A DNA stretch of 64,000 bases from assembly GCF_963666015.1 (NCBI RefSeq), contig NZ_OY762555.1:620001-684000 (forward strand). Reading direction: 5' to 3'. A program made the position numbers and the translations under genes. Source of the stretch: an uncultured Sphaerochaeta sp. (GTDB lineage Bacteria > Spirochaetota > Spirochaetia > Sphaerochaetales > Sphaerochaetaceae). Numbering within the stretch: position 1 is the stretch's first letter; every line of letters starts with the position of its first letter. This document shows positions 36,793-46,993 of the stretch, in pieces. Below the pieces are notes generated by a model. That model was not told the origin of the DNA and ran no database searches. It saw only the letters and a list, made by a program, of their open reading frames with translations.

Positions 36793-37527
36793 TTACCCCT
36801 CGCTCTCTGTCAGCTCAAGGAACAACGATTCCAAGGTTGCATCTAGTTCTTGGGTACGCGATTGCAGTTCCTGTAAAGTTCCATTGTACAACAACAGACC
36901 CTCCTTGATGATTCCCAGACTGCTACAAAGTTGCTGGGCAACTTCCAATACATGGGTGGAGAAGAATACCGTATTACCTGATTCAGCAAACTCACCCATG
37001 AGCGTTTTCAGGATAAAGGCTGCTTTTGGATCCAGCCCAACCATGGGTTCATCCAAGATAAGCAACTTAGGCGAGGGCAACAGGGCTGAAATGATTGAAA
37101 GCTTCTGCTTCATCCCATGGCTGTAGGAAGAGATCTCATCCTTTAAAGCGTGAGAGAGCAACAATCGCTCCCCCAGCTCATCGACCCGTTGTTTGCGCTT
37201 CCCGACTCCAACCCCATAAAGATCTGCAATGAAGGAGAGATGTTCATACCCACTCATTCTCTCATAAAAAAGCGGTTCATCAGGTACATATCCGATCAAT
37301 CGTTTATAGGAGAGCGGATCCGTATGAAGGGAGTATCCCATAAAACTGACAGAACCGGAGTCTGGCTTGAGCAAGCCAGTGAGCATCTTGATGGTGGTAC
37401 TCTTACCAGCCCCGTTGGGACCAAGAAATCCGAATATCTGTCCAGGTGCAATGGAAAAAGTCAGTGTATCAACTGCTTTCCTTGGTTGATTACCATATCG
37501 TTTGGTTATTTGATCACATACCAGCAT
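36793..37527 (-). CDS. ABC transporter ATP-binding protein (ABC-2 exporter type)
   Basis: A 244-residue ATPase with FGFLGPNGAGKSTTIKML (Walker A), SYSHGMKQKLSII (signature; SHGMKQ in place of LSGGQ, usual in this subfamily), LLILDEPMVGLD (Walker B) and the switch His in FFSTHVLE. ATG at 37527 is seven bases after GGAGG. It powers the adjacent permease and is the first gene of the pair. Confidence 0.9.
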   Translation of the reverse strand: MLVCDQITKRYGNQPRKAVDTLTFSIAPGQIFGFLGPNGAGKSTTIKMLTGLLKPDSGSVSFMGYSLHTDPLSYKRLIGYVPDEPLFYERMSGYEHLSFIADLYGVGVGKRKQRVDELGERLLLSHALKDEISSYSHGMKQKLSIISALLPSPKLLILDEPMVGLDPKAAFILKTLMGEFAESGNTVFFSTHVLEVAQQLCSSLGIIKEGLLLYNGTLQELQSRTQELDATLESLFLELTESEG

Positions 37528-37653
37528 TTGACTACCTCCACTGCAGTATAGAGTGGAAAATGTGATTTTGCAATTACTATTTCGAATATTTTCGAATTAG
37601 TATTGATGTATATTAATGCAGTATAATTCTGGTTTTTTTCGATTTTGATTGTA

Positions 37654-37659
37654 TATAAT
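37654..37659 (+). promoter_or_regulatory. Consensus -10 element before argG
   Basis: TATAAT lies about 100 bases before the argG start in a very AT-rich stretch (37560-37690). The -35 region is weak and T-rich. The arginine-box-like site starts nine bases downstream, over the predicted transcription start. Confidence 0.5.
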
Positions 37660-37667
37660 ACGATTTT

Positions 37668-37685
37668 TACGAATATTTATGCATA
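37668..37685 (+). promoter_or_regulatory. Arginine-box-like operator before argG
   Basis: TACGAATATTTATGCATA fits the ArgR consensus (WNTGAATWWWWATTCANW) except C for T at position 3 and G for T at position 14. It is placed to block initiation from the TATAAT element. Related palindromes occur at 47843, 48736 and 48768. Confidence 0.5.
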
Positions 37686-37757
37686 AACCACTTGTCATTC
37701 CACACAGGAATTACTACACTAACGACAGAATACAATACCGAACAGGGAGATACGAAT

Positions 37758-38975
37758 ATGGATAAGGAAAAAATCATTCTGGCATACAGCGGAGGACTGG
37801 ATACCTCAGTAATACTGAAGTGGCTTGCCAACAAAGGGTTTGATGTGATCGCCTATGTTGCAAATGTCGGGCAGAACGAAGATTTTGCTGCAATTGAAAA
37901 GAAGGCTTTGGCAACTGGTGCTTCAAAAGTATATGTGGAGGACCTCAGAGAGGAATTGGTCACTGAATACATTTTCCCTGCCCTCCAGGCCAATACGATA
38001 TATGAAGGCACCTATATGCTGGGAACCTCCCTGGCTCGCCCGATCATCGCAAAACGCCAGATTGAAATTGCCCGCAAGGAAGGAACAGTCTATGTTTCCC
38101 ATGGAGCCACCGGCAAGGGAAATGACCAGGTCCGCTTTGAGTTCGGTTACTATATGCATATGCCTGAGGTTAAGATCATCAGTCCCTGGAAAGACCCAGA
38201 GTGGCTCAGTCAGTTCGAGGGAAGAAGCGATATGATCGCCTATGCAAAGAAGTACGATATTCCTGTCAAGGCATCTACCAAGAAGCCATACAGCGAGGAC
38301 GAGAATCTTATCCACATCAGTCACGAGGCTGGTATCCTGGAAGATCCTTCTCTTCGCGCTGATGATGATGTGTACAGCCTTACCCTCAGCCCGAAGGAAG
38401 CCAAGGATGAGGAAACACTGCTCACCTTCACCTTTGAGGACGGAATTCCTGTATCAGTGAAGAATGAGGGTGATCAAACTGTTGTCACCGATCCACTGCA
38501 GATGATTCTTTATCTCAACAAGATGGGTCATGGCAACGCTATTGGACGGGTGGATATGGTAGAGAACCGCTATATCGGAATCAAGAGCCGCGGTGTCTAC
38601 GAGACCCCGGGCTGCGAGATCCTCTGGAAGGCTCACCACAATCTTGAGGGTATAACAATGGACAAGGAAGCAATGCACCTGAGAGACAGCCTTATGCCCA
38701 AGTATTCCGAGTTGATCTATAATGGTTACTGGGGTGCTCCTGAGTTTGAGATGCTTCGCTCTGCCTTCACCGTGAGCCAGAAGCATGTCACAGGGACCAG
38801 CAAGGTTATATTGTACAAGGGCAATGTCATCTTCGCTGGCGTGGAAAGCCCATTCTCCCTCTATGACGAGGAGATGGGAAGCATGGACAAGGCTGGCGGG
38901 TATGAGCCGGTTGATTGCAAGGGATTCATCAATATCAATGCAATCCGCTTGATTGCCAGTTCCAAACGCGGTTGA
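37758..38975 (+). CDS. argG: Argininosuccinate synthase
   Basis: Joins citrulline and aspartate with ATP in arginine synthesis. The 405-residue protein has the ATP-pyrophosphatase loop [11 protein letters not shown] near the N-terminus, [11 protein letters not shown] mid-protein and [16 protein letters not shown] in the C-terminal half. ATG at 37758 fits the family start; the frame is open upstream to 37692 without similarity. It stands alone, with no argH or other arg gene nearby, and is likely controlled through the arginine-box-like site upstream. Confidence 0.97.
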   Translation: MDKEKIILAYSGGLDTSVILKWLANKGFDVIAYVANVGQNEDFAAIEKKALATGASKVYVEDLREELVTEYIFPALQANTIYEGTYMLGTSLARPIIAKRQIEIARKEGTVYVSHGATGKGNDQVRFEFGYYMHMPEVKIISPWKDPEWLSQFEGRSDMIAYAKKYDIPVKASTKKPYSEDENLIHISHEAGILEDPSLRADDDVYSLTLSPKEAKDEETLLTFTFEDGIPVSVKNEGDQTVVTDPLQMILYLNKMGHGNAIGRVDMVENRYIGIKSRGVYETPGCEILWKAHHNLEGITMDKEAMHLRDSLMPKYSELIYNGYWGAPEFEMLRSAFTVSQKHVTGTSKVILYKGNVIFAGVESPFSLYDEEMGSMDKAGGYEPVDCKGFININAIRLIASSKRG

Positions 38976-38987
38976 GCTGTTTATCGC

Positions 38988-39020
38988 TACCGCCTTCAAA
39001 GCTTGAGGGCGGTATTTTAT
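38988..39020 (+). terminator. Intrinsic terminator after argG
   Basis: A 12-bp stem with one G-T wobble (TACCGCCTTCAA with TTGAGGGCGGTA), a three-base loop and TTTTAT. Ends argG as a single-gene transcript. Confidence 0.8.
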
Positions 39021-39065
39021 CTACAGAGAAACGTATGCTATAGTGATGGTTGGAGATTGAGTACT

Positions 39066-39539
39066 ATGGATGCGAGAGCGTATTTACAATTGGCTATAGA
39101 CGAAGCACGGAAGACCATGAACAACGATGAAGGTGGTCCTTTTGGTGCTGTGGTTGTGGACACAAAGGATGGGTCTCTCTATGTTGCCTCCAACAATGTG
39201 CTGGCAGACCACGACCCGACCTCACACGCAGAAATTAATGCCATCCGCGAAGCGTGCCTGAAGAAAGGGACCCATGACCTTTCTGGTTGCATACTCTACA
39301 CCACCTGTTATCCTTGTCCGATGTGTCTCTCTGCAAGCATCTGGGCAAACATCAAGGAAGTGTATTACGGGTGTACACCTGAGGATGCCGAGGCAATCGG
39401 ATTTCGAGATGATTACATCTATCGGTATATACAGGAGGGATGCAAGGATCAGGAAGTACTCAACCTTACCCAAGCAGAGAGGGAGATGTGCCTGGAGCTC
39501 TTTGGTGAATATGCACAAGACGAATTCCAGAGGTACTGA
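39066..39539 (+). CDS. Cytidine/deoxycytidylate deaminase-fold nucleoside deaminase, guanine deaminase-like
   Basis: A 157-residue zinc deaminase. The zinc site is complete: HAE at residues 54-56 and PCPMC with Cys84 and Cys87. The N-terminal GGPFGAVVVD and C-terminal ALGFRDDYIY-like region (AIGFRDDYIYRYI) suggest a guanine deaminase of the GuaD type rather than tRNA adenosine deaminase TadA. It ends one base before the stop of the convergent ArsR gene. No ribosome site is obvious before ATG at 39066. Confidence 0.85.
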   Translation: MDARAYLQLAIDEARKTMNNDEGGPFGAVVVDTKDGSLYVASNNVLADHDPTSHAEINAIREACLKKGTHDLSGCILYTTCYPCPMCLSASIWANIKEVYYGCTPEDAEAIGFRDDYIYRYIQEGCKDQEVLNLTQAEREMCLELFGEYAQDEFQRY

Positions 39540-39845
39540 TCAGAGCAACTCCTGATAATGCTCGATACCCATGGCAAGGATGTCGTGGATATGTTCATCA
39601 TTGAGACGATAAAGAACATTGCGCCCGTCTTTCCTGAAACGCACCAACCGACGGGCCCTGAGGAGTTTAAGCTGTTGACTGATGGTACTTTGTTGCATAT
39701 TCAGTTCTTCGCTGATTGCATTGACGCCTCTCTCACCCTGCTCAAGCAGGAAGAGGATTTTCAATCGGGTGGGATCTCCGAAGACCTTAAAAAAGTCTGC
39801 AATATCGACAATTTCCTCATCCAACGGCAATACAAATTCTTCCAT
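39540..39845 (-). CDS. ArsR-family winged-helix transcriptional regulator
   Basis: A 101-residue single-domain regulator: FKVFGDPTRLKILFLLEQGE, then the recognition helix NMQQSTISQQLKLLRARRL and the wing RKDGRNVLYRL. The ELCVCDL-type metal-binding cysteines are absent and the protein has no Cys at all, so it does not use the classical metal site. The start ATG at 39845 is seven bases after GGAGGAG. It is divergent from citrate synthase, 165 bases away, so it may control that gene; an ATAC/GTAT repeat at about 39865-39878 could be an operator. The function is inference. Confidence 0.85.
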   Translation of the reverse strand: MEEFVLPLDEEIVDIADFFKVFGDPTRLKILFLLEQGERGVNAISEELNMQQSTISQQLKLLRARRLVRFRKDGRNVLYRLNDEHIHDILAMGIEHYQELL

Positions 39846-40010
39846 GGGGCATCTCCTCCGATTGATACCTAGTAGTATACCCATTACCGGGGAGAAAGAA
39901 AAGAAAGGAATGCATGGGTGGTATATTTCCAAAACAATCAATCTAGGATACATTTCACCCACCTGCTCACAAAAAAATACACGAAATGACCCCCTAAAGG
40001 AGGCTATGAA

Positions 40011-41306
40011 ATGGATATCAAAGAAAAAGCAGCAAAACTGGTCCTTGAGGACAAGGAATTCGATCTCACTGTCATCACGGACAACATGGGTGGAAAATCT
40101 ATCGATATAACCGCCCTGAGAAAAAGTACTGGATTCATCACGTATGACCCCGGCTTTGTAAATACAGGATCCTGTATGAGCAATATCTGCTTTGTTGATG
40201 GTGAGCAGGGTATCCTCCGTTACCGCGGATATGATATTGAGGATCTGGTAGAAAACTGTGACTTTGTAGAAGTTGCCCATCTCCTTATCAAAGGAGAACT
40301 GCCAACGCTTGCCCAACGTCACACCTATGCAGACATGCTCAACAGGCACTCACTGCTCCATGTCGATATGAGGAATTTCTTCCGTGACTATCCACAGGAA
40401 GCCCACCCTATGTCAATTCTCTCCGCAATGGTTGCATCGCTTTCTGCGTTCTATCCTGAGTTGGAGGATGCCGATCCAGAAGAGAATGTTGACTTGACAG
40501 TCAGCAGACTGCTTTCCAAGATGAGAACCATAGCAGCGTTCAGTTATCGGCAGATGAATGGACTGGATTTCGTCGACCCCTCCTATAAGTACTCCTACTG
40601 TGAGAACTTCCTGAACATGATGTTCCACACACCGGTAAATGCCTATATTCCTGACCCCTTGCATGCCAAGGCATTGAACATCCTCCTGATCCTCCACGCA
40701 GACCATGAACAGAACTGTTCCACGAGTGCCGTCCGGCTGGTAGGCAGCAGTGAGGCGAATCTCTATGCATCCGTTGCAGCAGGTTGTTGCGCCCTTTGGG
40801 GAAGCAAGCATGGTGGAGCCAACCAAGCAGTTATGCAGATGTTGTTGAAAATCCATAATGAAGGACTCAGCATTGAGCAGGTAATTGCAATGGCAAAGGA
40901 CAAGGAGAACCCCTTCAGGCTCTCAGGATTCGGCCACAGGGTGTACAAGACCTATGACCCGAGGGCAAGGATTGCAAAACGTCTCAGCCAGCAAGTCCTG
41001 GGAGCTGATAGCCAGAGTGACCCACTCCTGCAAATTGCCATGGAACTGGAGCAAGCAGCCTTGAATGATCCATATTTCATCGAGCGCAACCTGTATCCAA
41101 ATGTAGATTTCTACACGGGAATCATCTTTCATGCCATTGGGATTCCTGAGTCGATGTTCACCGTGCTCTTTGCCATGGGCCGGCTCCCTGGATGGATTGC
41201 CCACTGGCTTGAATGGAGACACGATCCGTACCAGAAGATTGGCCGCCCTCGCCAGGTGTACTCAGGCCCACACGTACGCAAGGTGGTACCGCTTGAGGAC
41301 CGATAA
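40011..41306 (+). CDS. gltA: Citrate synthase
   Basis: Condenses acetyl-CoA and oxaloacetate. The 431-residue protein carries HADHEQNCSTSAVRLVGSS, KHGGANQAVMQML, GFGHRVYKTYDPRA and FYTGIIFHAIGIP, the active-site regions of type II (hexameric-like) enzymes. ATG at 40011 is seven bases after AAAGGAGG. It heads the citrate-to-2-oxoglutarate set with acnA and icd, which lie on the opposite strand just downstream. A HAD phosphatase gene overlaps its 3' end. Confidence 0.96.
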   Translation: MDIKEKAAKLVLEDKEFDLTVITDNMGGKSIDITALRKSTGFITYDPGFVNTGSCMSNICFVDGEQGILRYRGYDIEDLVENCDFVEVAHLLIKGELPTLAQRHTYADMLNRHSLLHVDMRNFFRDYPQEAHPMSILSAMVASLSAFYPELEDADPEENVDLTVSRLLSKMRTIAAFSYRQMNGLDFVDPSYKYSYCENFLNMMFHTPVNAYIPDPLHAKALNILLILHADHEQNCSTSAVRLVGSSEANLYASVAAGCCALWGSKHGGANQAVMQMLLKIHNEGLSIEQVIAMAKDKENPFRLSGFGHRVYKTYDPRARIAKRLSQQVLGADSQSDPLLQIAMELEQAALNDPYFIERNLYPNVDFYTGIIFHAIGIPESMFTVLFAMGRLPGWIAHWLEWRHDPYQKIGRPRQVYSGPHVRKVVPLEDR

Positions 41307-41961
41307 GGCCCTGATCTTCGATTTTAATGGCACCCTGTTTTGGGATACCGAGTATCATCGGCAAGCATGGGGTGCCATTTCATTTCGCCTGAGGAATAAA
41401 CCGCTCACAGATGATGAGAGTTACCACCTCAACGGGAGAACCAATGCTGAGACAATTACCTACCTATTGGGAAAAACCCCCAGCAGGGAAGAGGTCATTC
41501 GTATCAGCGGGGAGAAGGAGGAACTCTATGAGGATATTTGTCTTGGCAACCGTCCCCTCAGCCTCGCCCCAGGTGCCATTACCCTTTTCAAGCGAGCTAA
41601 ACTGGCCGGTATTCCCCTTGCCATAGCCACCAGTGCAGGAGAGGACAACATCCGCCGCTATGAGGCATGGTTCTCTCTCAGCAAGTACGTACCCTCCTCC
41701 TTGATCATATATGATAATGGAAAGAGGAAAGGAAAACCTGCCCCAGATATCTACCAGGATACCTGCAAGGCACTGGGTCTCAGACCAGAAGCATGTACGG
41801 TCTTCGAAGACACGAAGGCCGGTATTCTCTCTGCAAGCAGGGCGGGCATTGGGAGCATTTATGCTGTTGGAAGCCCAGGAGCAGACATCCAGACAACTCA
41901 GGCCATGGAGGGTGTCCATGGCCTGATGACAGATTTTTCCGAGTTTTCTCTAGAGCAATGA
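41293..41961 (+). CDS. HAD-superfamily hydrolase, beta-phosphoglucomutase-like
   Basis: A 222-residue HAD enzyme with helical cap. Motif I is FDFNGTLF: the nucleophile Asp10 is present but the usual acid/base Asp is Asn12. Motif II is ATSAG, motif [12 protein letters not shown] and motif [13 protein letters not shown]. The start is inferred as TTG at 41293, six bases after AGGTGG and within the citrate synthase end. The frame is open upstream to 41131 inside gltA, which I treat as chance. It overlaps icd by 12 bases, tail to tail. Confidence 0.75.
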   Translation: MRTDKALIFDFNGTLFWDTEYHRQAWGAISFRLRNKPLTDDESYHLNGRTNAETITYLLGKTPSREEVIRISGEKEELYEDICLGNRPLSLAPGAITLFKRAKLAGIPLAIATSAGEDNIRRYEAWFSLSKYVPSSLIIYDNGKRKGKPAPDIYQDTCKALGLRPEACTVFEDTKAGILSASRAGIGSIYAVGSPGADIQTTQAMEGVHGLMTDFSEFSLEQ

Positions 41962-43179
41962 GACCAGATAGGAACCAAACTCTTTGGTTCCCAACCTTGT
42001 GCACGGCTTGCCTTCAGCTTCCATCAAGCGAGCGAAGTCAGAGGTAACCATCCCTTCACTGATCGCCTTCTGTACAACACTGGTAACCAGATCGGCAGCT
42101 TCATTCCATCCAAGGTAGGAGAGCATCATCTGTGCGGAGAGTACTAGAGATAAAGGGTTCACAATGTTCTTCCCAGCAATATCAGGGGCAGTACCATGGG
42201 TTGCTTCAAAGATTGCAAAGCCGCTCTCATAGTTGATGTTCGCCCCAGGGGCAATACCGATACCACCTACCTCAGCAGCCAAGGCATCCGATACATAATC
42301 CCCATTGAGATTGAGAGTGGCAATGACATCATAGGTTTCTGGCTTGAGTAAGATATTCTGCAGGAAGGCATCGCAGATACAATCCTGGATGACCAGCGGT
42401 TCCTGGCCTTCCCGATCGATCTTCACAGTTCCATGATCATCCTCTATTGCTCCAAATTCGCGTTTTGCAAGATCATAGCCCCACTTTCTGAATCCACCTT
42501 CGGTGAATTTCATGATATTCCCTTTGTGCACCAACGTGACATTGCGTCGGTTGTTATCCAGTGCATATGAGATAGCACTGCGGATCAGGCGTTCGCTACC
42601 TTCAACAGAAACAGGTTTGATCCCCAGGGCACTGGTTTCAGGAAAGCGGATCTTGCTCACCTGCATCTCCTCTTTGAGGAATGCGATGACCTTACGAACA
42701 TCCTCACTACCCGACTCCCATTCAATGCCTGCGTAGATGTCTTCTGTATTCTCACGGAAGACAACCATATCAACATTCTCTGGGTGTTTTACAGGGGAAG
42801 GAACTCCCTGGTAGTAGGAAACTGGACGGAGACAGACATACAAATCGAGGGTCTGACGGAGGGTTACATTCAAAGAACGGATTCCCTTCCCTACCGGGGT
42901 GGTCAAGGGTCCCTTGATAGCTACCTTGTATTGCTTGATTGCCTCGAGGGTCTCCTCGGGAAGGTAGTTTCCAGTTAGGTCCTTTGCCTTTCCTCCTGCA
43001 AGTATCTCCTTCCAGGTTATCTGCTTGGTATCTCCATAGGCTTTTTTGACTGCCGCTTCAACCACATTCTTCATAACCGAGGAGATCTCCTGACCTACCC
43101 CATCTCCCTCGATGTAAGGGATGATGACACTGTCAGGAACCTCCAAGGCTCCGTCTTTCATGTATATTGCCTGTTCCAT
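41950..43179 (-). CDS. icd: Isocitrate dehydrogenase, predicted NAD-preferring
   Basis: Oxidises isocitrate to 2-oxoglutarate. The 409-residue protein has YIEGDGVG, the substrate segment GGIRSLNV-like [13 protein letters not shown] (Ser102 equals the E. coli phosphorylated Ser113), [12 protein letters not shown] and [15 protein letters not shown]. In E. coli NADP enzyme positions 344, 345 and 391 are Lys, Tyr and Tyr; here they are Asp333, Ile334 and Ser380, as in NAD-using members, while Arg384 (395) and Val340 (351) are kept. ATG at 43179 overlaps the acnA stop (TGATG), so the two are coupled. Confidence 0.94.
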   Translation of the reverse strand: MEQAIYMKDGALEVPDSVIIPYIEGDGVGQEISSVMKNVVEAAVKKAYGDTKQITWKEILAGGKAKDLTGNYLPEETLEAIKQYKVAIKGPLTTPVGKGIRSLNVTLRQTLDLYVCLRPVSYYQGVPSPVKHPENVDMVVFRENTEDIYAGIEWESGSEDVRKVIAFLKEEMQVSKIRFPETSALGIKPVSVEGSERLIRSAISYALDNNRRNVTLVHKGNIMKFTEGGFRKWGYDLAKREFGAIEDDHGTVKIDREGQEPLVIQDCICDAFLQNILLKPETYDVIATLNLNGDYVSDALAAEVGGIGIAPGANINYESGFAIFEATHGTAPDIAGKNIVNPLSLVLSAQMMLSYLGWNEAADLVTSVVQKAISEGMVTSDFARLMEAEGKPCTRLGTKEFGSYLVSLL

Positions 43180-45116
43180 CAAGCTTTCTCCTTAAGTATA
43201 TTCAGCAGACCACCACCAATGAGCATCGCTCTCTGGCCATCGGTGATATCACAGCGGAGGGTTATCTCCCTGCTCTTGGTCTTGTCCTTCAAGACAACCG
43301 TCTCACCCTTGATCTGCTCTGCGATGTTCTCAATCACCAGTTCATCGTTTTGGTCAAAACGCAAGTAGTCCTCTTCCTTTACAAAGGTTAAGGGAACAAT
43401 ACCAAAGTTGCACAGATTGTTTTGGTGGATGCGCTCTATGGAAACGGCGATAACCGCTTTCACCCCGAGGTACATTGGACAGATTGCCGCATGTTCCCGG
43501 CTCGATCCCTGGCCATAGGAGGCCCCGGCTACGATGAAGTTGTCCTTGCCCCGGTCCTGATTCTCTGTACAGCGTTCACTGAAATGCTCATCAACCGGCT
43601 CAAAGACAAACTTGGAGTACACAGGGATATTTGAGCGGTACTTGAGCCTGGCTCCAGCAGGCATGATATGGTCGGTGGTGATCTTGTCCCCCACCTTGAT
43701 CGTCACATACCCGTCCAGGTCTTCCTTGAGCGGTGTGTTCTTTGGTGGATCACCAATATTGGGTCCCCGGAAGATCTCAACATCACTGCCATCCTCGGGA
43801 GGGAAGATGAACATGGAGTCATCAATCAGGAACTGTTCAGGTTGGACTACCTTGGGGAAGGCAATGCCATGGGAGGAGAGGGGATCGGTGAACTGCCCGC
43901 TTATTGCACTCAGAGCTGCAGTCTCAGGACTGACCAGATAGACCTGCCCACTCTTGGTGCCGCTACGTCCTTCAAAGTTGCGATTGCTGGTCCTGAGTGA
44001 GACCCCATCGGTTCCCGGACTCTGATGGTTTCCAATACAGAACCCACAGGCACTCTCCAGGATTCGGGCACCACTGGCGATCATCTTCGCTAATGAGCCA
44101 TCCTTGCTGAGCATCAGGAACACTTCACGGCTTCCCGGGGCAATCCCAAGGCTTACATGCTCTGCCACTGTATGCCCATCAAGGATGTCGGCTACTTTTT
44201 TCATATCGGCATAGCTGGAGTTGGTGCAGGAACCGATAAGAACTTGCTCAATCCGTTTCCCTGAAAGCGATGCTACGGTTGCAATATTCCCAGGTGAATG
44301 GGGACATGCTACCTTGGGCTCCAATGCCGTGAGATCAATTTCAAACAGTTCGTCATAGACTGCTCCCTCATCAGCACTAAGCTCGACCCAGTCTGCTTCC
44401 CTTCCCTGAGCCTTCAGGAATGCACGTGTTTTCTCGTCAGAGGGGAAGATACTCGTGGTGACGCCACATTCAGCACCCATGTTGCATATGGTCGAACGCT
44501 CAGGGACTTCCAGGGTCTGGACGCCTACACCAGTGTATTCAAAGATACAGTTCACATTGCCTTTCACCCCGAAACGCTCAAGAACGGTCAGGATGACATC
44601 TTTCGCAGAGACCCAAGGCCGGAGTTTTCCATGAAGACGGATCTCTATGACTTTCGGGCTGATCAAGTGGAAGCTTTGGCCGGCCATGGCAACCGCTACA
44701 TCGAGCCCACCTGCTCCGATTGCGATCATGCCGATGCCACCACCGGTTGGGGTATGGCTGTCACTGCCAAGCAGTGTTTTCCCAGGTTTTCCGAATCGCT
44801 CAAGATGCACCTGGTGGCAAATACCATTTCCCGGACGGGAGAATACCACTCCCTTGGCAGCTGCAACACTCTGGAGATAGTGATGGTCATCTGCGTTCTC
44901 GAATCCTACTTGGATGGTGTTATGATCAACATAGCTTACAGCCAGCTCGTTCTGGACGTGATCCAAACCCATCGCCTCAAATTGCAGGTAGGCCATGGTA
45001 CCAGTGGCATCCTGTGTGAGTGTCTGGTCAATATGGATCCCAATCGGGTTTCCCGTTCCCAGTGTTCCCTCTTCCAGATGGGAAGCTAGAATTTTTTCAG
45101 TCAAGGTCTTGCTCAT
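43179..45116 (-). CDS. acnA: Aconitate hydratase
   Basis: Isomerises citrate to isocitrate with a [4Fe-4S] cluster. The 645-residue protein has [29 protein letters not shown] and [14 protein letters not shown] (three cluster cysteines) and [14 protein letters not shown] in the swivel domain. At about 645 residues it belongs to the shorter bacterial/mitochondrial-like class rather than the 890-residue AcnA of E. coli. The start ATG at 45116 is six bases after AAGGAG; the frame is open further upstream without similarity. Confidence 0.94.
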   Translation of the reverse strand: MSKTLTEKILASHLEEGTLGTGNPIGIHIDQTLTQDATGTMAYLQFEAMGLDHVQNELAVSYVDHNTIQVGFENADDHHYLQSVAAAKGVVFSRPGNGICHQVHLERFGKPGKTLLGSDSHTPTGGGIGMIAIGAGGLDVAVAMAGQSFHLISPKVIEIRLHGKLRPWVSAKDVILTVLERFGVKGNVNCIFEYTGVGVQTLEVPERSTICNMGAECGVTTSIFPSDEKTRAFLKAQGREADWVELSADEGAVYDELFEIDLTALEPKVACPHSPGNIATVASLSGKRIEQVLIGSCTNSSYADMKKVADILDGHTVAEHVSLGIAPGSREVFLMLSKDGSLAKMIASGARILESACGFCIGNHQSPGTDGVSLRTSNRNFEGRSGTKSGQVYLVSPETAALSAISGQFTDPLSSHGIAFPKVVQPEQFLIDDSMFIFPPEDGSDVEIFRGPNIGDPPKNTPLKEDLDGYVTIKVGDKITTDHIMPAGARLKYRSNIPVYSKFVFEPVDEHFSERCTENQDRGKDNFIVAGASYGQGSSREHAAICPMYLGVKAVIAVSIERIHQNNLCNFGIVPLTFVKEEDYLRFDQNDELVIENIAEQIKGETVVLKDKTKSREITLRCDITDGQRAMLIGGGLLNILKEKA

Positions 45117-45177
45117 AGTGGGCTCCTTTTGGCGTCTTTGTTCTCTATTGTATACGAACTCTAGGTTGTGTGTAAAA

Positions 45178-46374
45178 CTACTTTGCCTTAATCCTGTTCC
45201 TTTCAATGAAGAAGGCAACAAGCAATTCAACCATGACGAGGATGATGGCGGCAGTCCCAATGACAAGCAACACCTTGGAGAACGAGAGTTGCTCGTACAC
45301 ACTTCCTCCCACGACTGCGCCCAGTATGGTTCCTACGGTCAGCAAGACCTCATGGATGATCATTCTCCCCGATCGGTTCACACTACCACTTGCCCCATGG
45401 AACATACTCTGGTCATAGGCGAATGCAAACAGTATTCCGAACAACAAGAAAAAGAGTGCGAAGGGAAGCGGGGAGGAGAAAACCATGGCAACAAGGGAGA
45501 GCACCCCAAAGAGCAGTTGTACCAGGAAGATGTAGCGCTTCTTGAAATGCCAGAATTCCAACTTGCCCAATACCAGAAAACTCAGACAGGTGGCGACTCC
45601 CCGAACGAGCAAAAGCAAGCCTGTCTGGCTTTCACTGATCTTCAGGACATCCTGGGCGTACAAGGGGAAAATGGTAAGGATGACGCTCATACCGCTGTAC
45701 AGAGAGATGATGCCTACCCAGGCATAGAAGCGCAGAGGCGTGCTCGCATCCTCCCGGTTATTCTCCTTGTTGTCGGCATGTTCACTCTGCACTGCCCTGA
45801 TCCCAGGCACCAGAGCACTGGTGATAGCAAGAAGAAGAAATACCAGGATAAACATGAAGATGGCAACATAAAAAGGTGTGGTGGTGGAAACCTCAACGAG
45901 AATGCCGGCAATATAACTGGAGATGCCGACTCCGAAAGACCAGGAGAAGTTGAAGGCATTGGTGACATGATTGAGCTGTGCTCCCTCCTTCCCTCTTGAG
46001 AACCATCCCTCTATTTGTGGCCACAGAAGACTCATGAAAGCCCCATAGAACACCAAAGCAAGGTATGCGATGGAGAGAGTCTTTGTGGAGACAAAGAGCA
46101 AGACTGCAATTGCCATCCCAAGCAGGGAGGTCTCCACAAGGTGACGCGGGCGGAAATGGACAGTGAATTTGCCTCCAAGCAGGCAAAAGACCAAGTACGT
46201 TGCAGTGGTAATGGAGGCGGCAACCCCTATTTGGTCCGCGCCAAGGGAGAAGGCTCTTCGAAGATGGTATACAAGTGCCAGATTGACCATTGCGATGGAA
46301 AGTTGGCCGAAGAATGAGGCAATATTCAGCACCCAGAATTGAATGGCATCACTTTTTTGCTGTGAAACGTACAT
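45178..46374 (-). CDS. Major facilitator superfamily transporter
   Basis: A 398-residue membrane protein with about twelve hydrophobic segments and the MFS layout: a first half with an intracellular loop after helix 2, a charged central loop around residue 195 (HADNKENNREDAS), then a second six-helix half. The substrate is not readable. ATG at 46374 is five bases after GGAG. It is divergent from the DUF212 gene. It lies 62 bases downstream of nothing in operon with it; acnA begins after it on the same strand. Confidence 0.8.
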   Translation of the reverse strand: MYVSQQKSDAIQFWVLNIASFFGQLSIAMVNLALVYHLRRAFSLGADQIGVAASITTATYLVFCLLGGKFTVHFRPRHLVETSLLGMAIAVLLFVSTKTLSIAYLALVFYGAFMSLLWPQIEGWFSRGKEGAQLNHVTNAFNFSWSFGVGISSYIAGILVEVSTTTPFYVAIFMFILVFLLLAITSALVPGIRAVQSEHADNKENNREDASTPLRFYAWVGIISLYSGMSVILTIFPLYAQDVLKISESQTGLLLLVRGVATCLSFLVLGKLEFWHFKKRYIFLVQLLFGVLSLVAMVFSSPLPFALFFLLFGILFAFAYDQSMFHGASGSVNRSGRMIIHEVLLTVGTILGAVVGGSVYEQLSFSKVLLVIGTAAIILVMVELLVAFFIERNRIKAK

Positions 46375-46459
46375 GACTGCTCCAAGGATAATGTTGAGTG
46401 CAACTCTAGAACAAGATAGAATCTTGCGCAAGCAGGGGAAAAAAGTTACTCTATTGGGC

Positions 46460-46924
46460 ATGAACAATGCCTTGTTGGAAAATGCCCCATTTATTTCGGC
46501 GGCTCTTGCTTTCTTTATTGCGCAATTCCTGAAACCTTTCATCAATGTACTATTTGAGAGGAAGTTTGTCTGGTCCATGCTCTTCAGCACCGGAGGAATG
46601 CCTTCAAGCCACGCCGCTGGTGTTATTGCGCTTACCACCTCAATCGCATTCACTGAAGGTATCGGCACGGTAGATTTTGCTATAGCAGCTACGTTCGCTG
46701 CAATTGTCATTCATGATGCAATGGGTATTCGCAGAGCAGCAGGGAAGCAAGCAGAAGTCATCAATGAGTGGAGCAGACTCCTCAGTGATATCCATCGAGA
46801 AGGCCAGTTCACTCCCGAGAATCTGAAAACCATGCTTGGACACTCCTTCAGCCAGGTGCTGGGAGGCGTCTTGCTCGGACTTATCATTGGCTTGAGTGCA
46901 ACATACCAGATTATGGGTCATTGA
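46460..46924 (+). CDS. DUF212 (divergent PAP2-family) membrane protein
   Basis: A 154-residue membrane protein like the DUF212 family, distant relatives of acid phosphatase/haloperoxidase (PAP2) enzymes. The signature GGMPSSHAAGVIALTT is clear, along with HDAMGIRRAAGKQAEVIN and TLGHSFSQVLGG-type MLGHSFSQVLGGVLLG. No biochemical function is established for the family. ATG at 46460 fits the family length; no strong ribosome site is seen. Confidence 0.85.
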   Translation: MNNALLENAPFISAALAFFIAQFLKPFINVLFERKFVWSMLFSTGGMPSSHAAGVIALTTSIAFTEGIGTVDFAIAATFAAIVIHDAMGIRRAAGKQAEVINEWSRLLSDIHREGQFTPENLKTMLGHSFSQVLGGVLLGLIIGLSATYQIMGH

Positions 46925-46993
46925 CAGAGGTAACAAAGTTGCCCATTATCCAACAAGAATCTAGCATTACGGAATATCTATAAAGGAAACAAC

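Noticed and set aside
39846..40349. N-terminal extension of the ArsR gene up to 269 codons
   Set aside because: The open frame runs back through the intergenic region and antisense to gltA; a clear ribosome site fits the 101-residue start at 39845.
44298..45999. Two long + strand frames (263 and 334 codons)
   Set aside because: They lie opposite acnA and the MFS gene. Their residues are low-complexity and His/Gln rich, typical of antisense frames of membrane proteins and enzymes.
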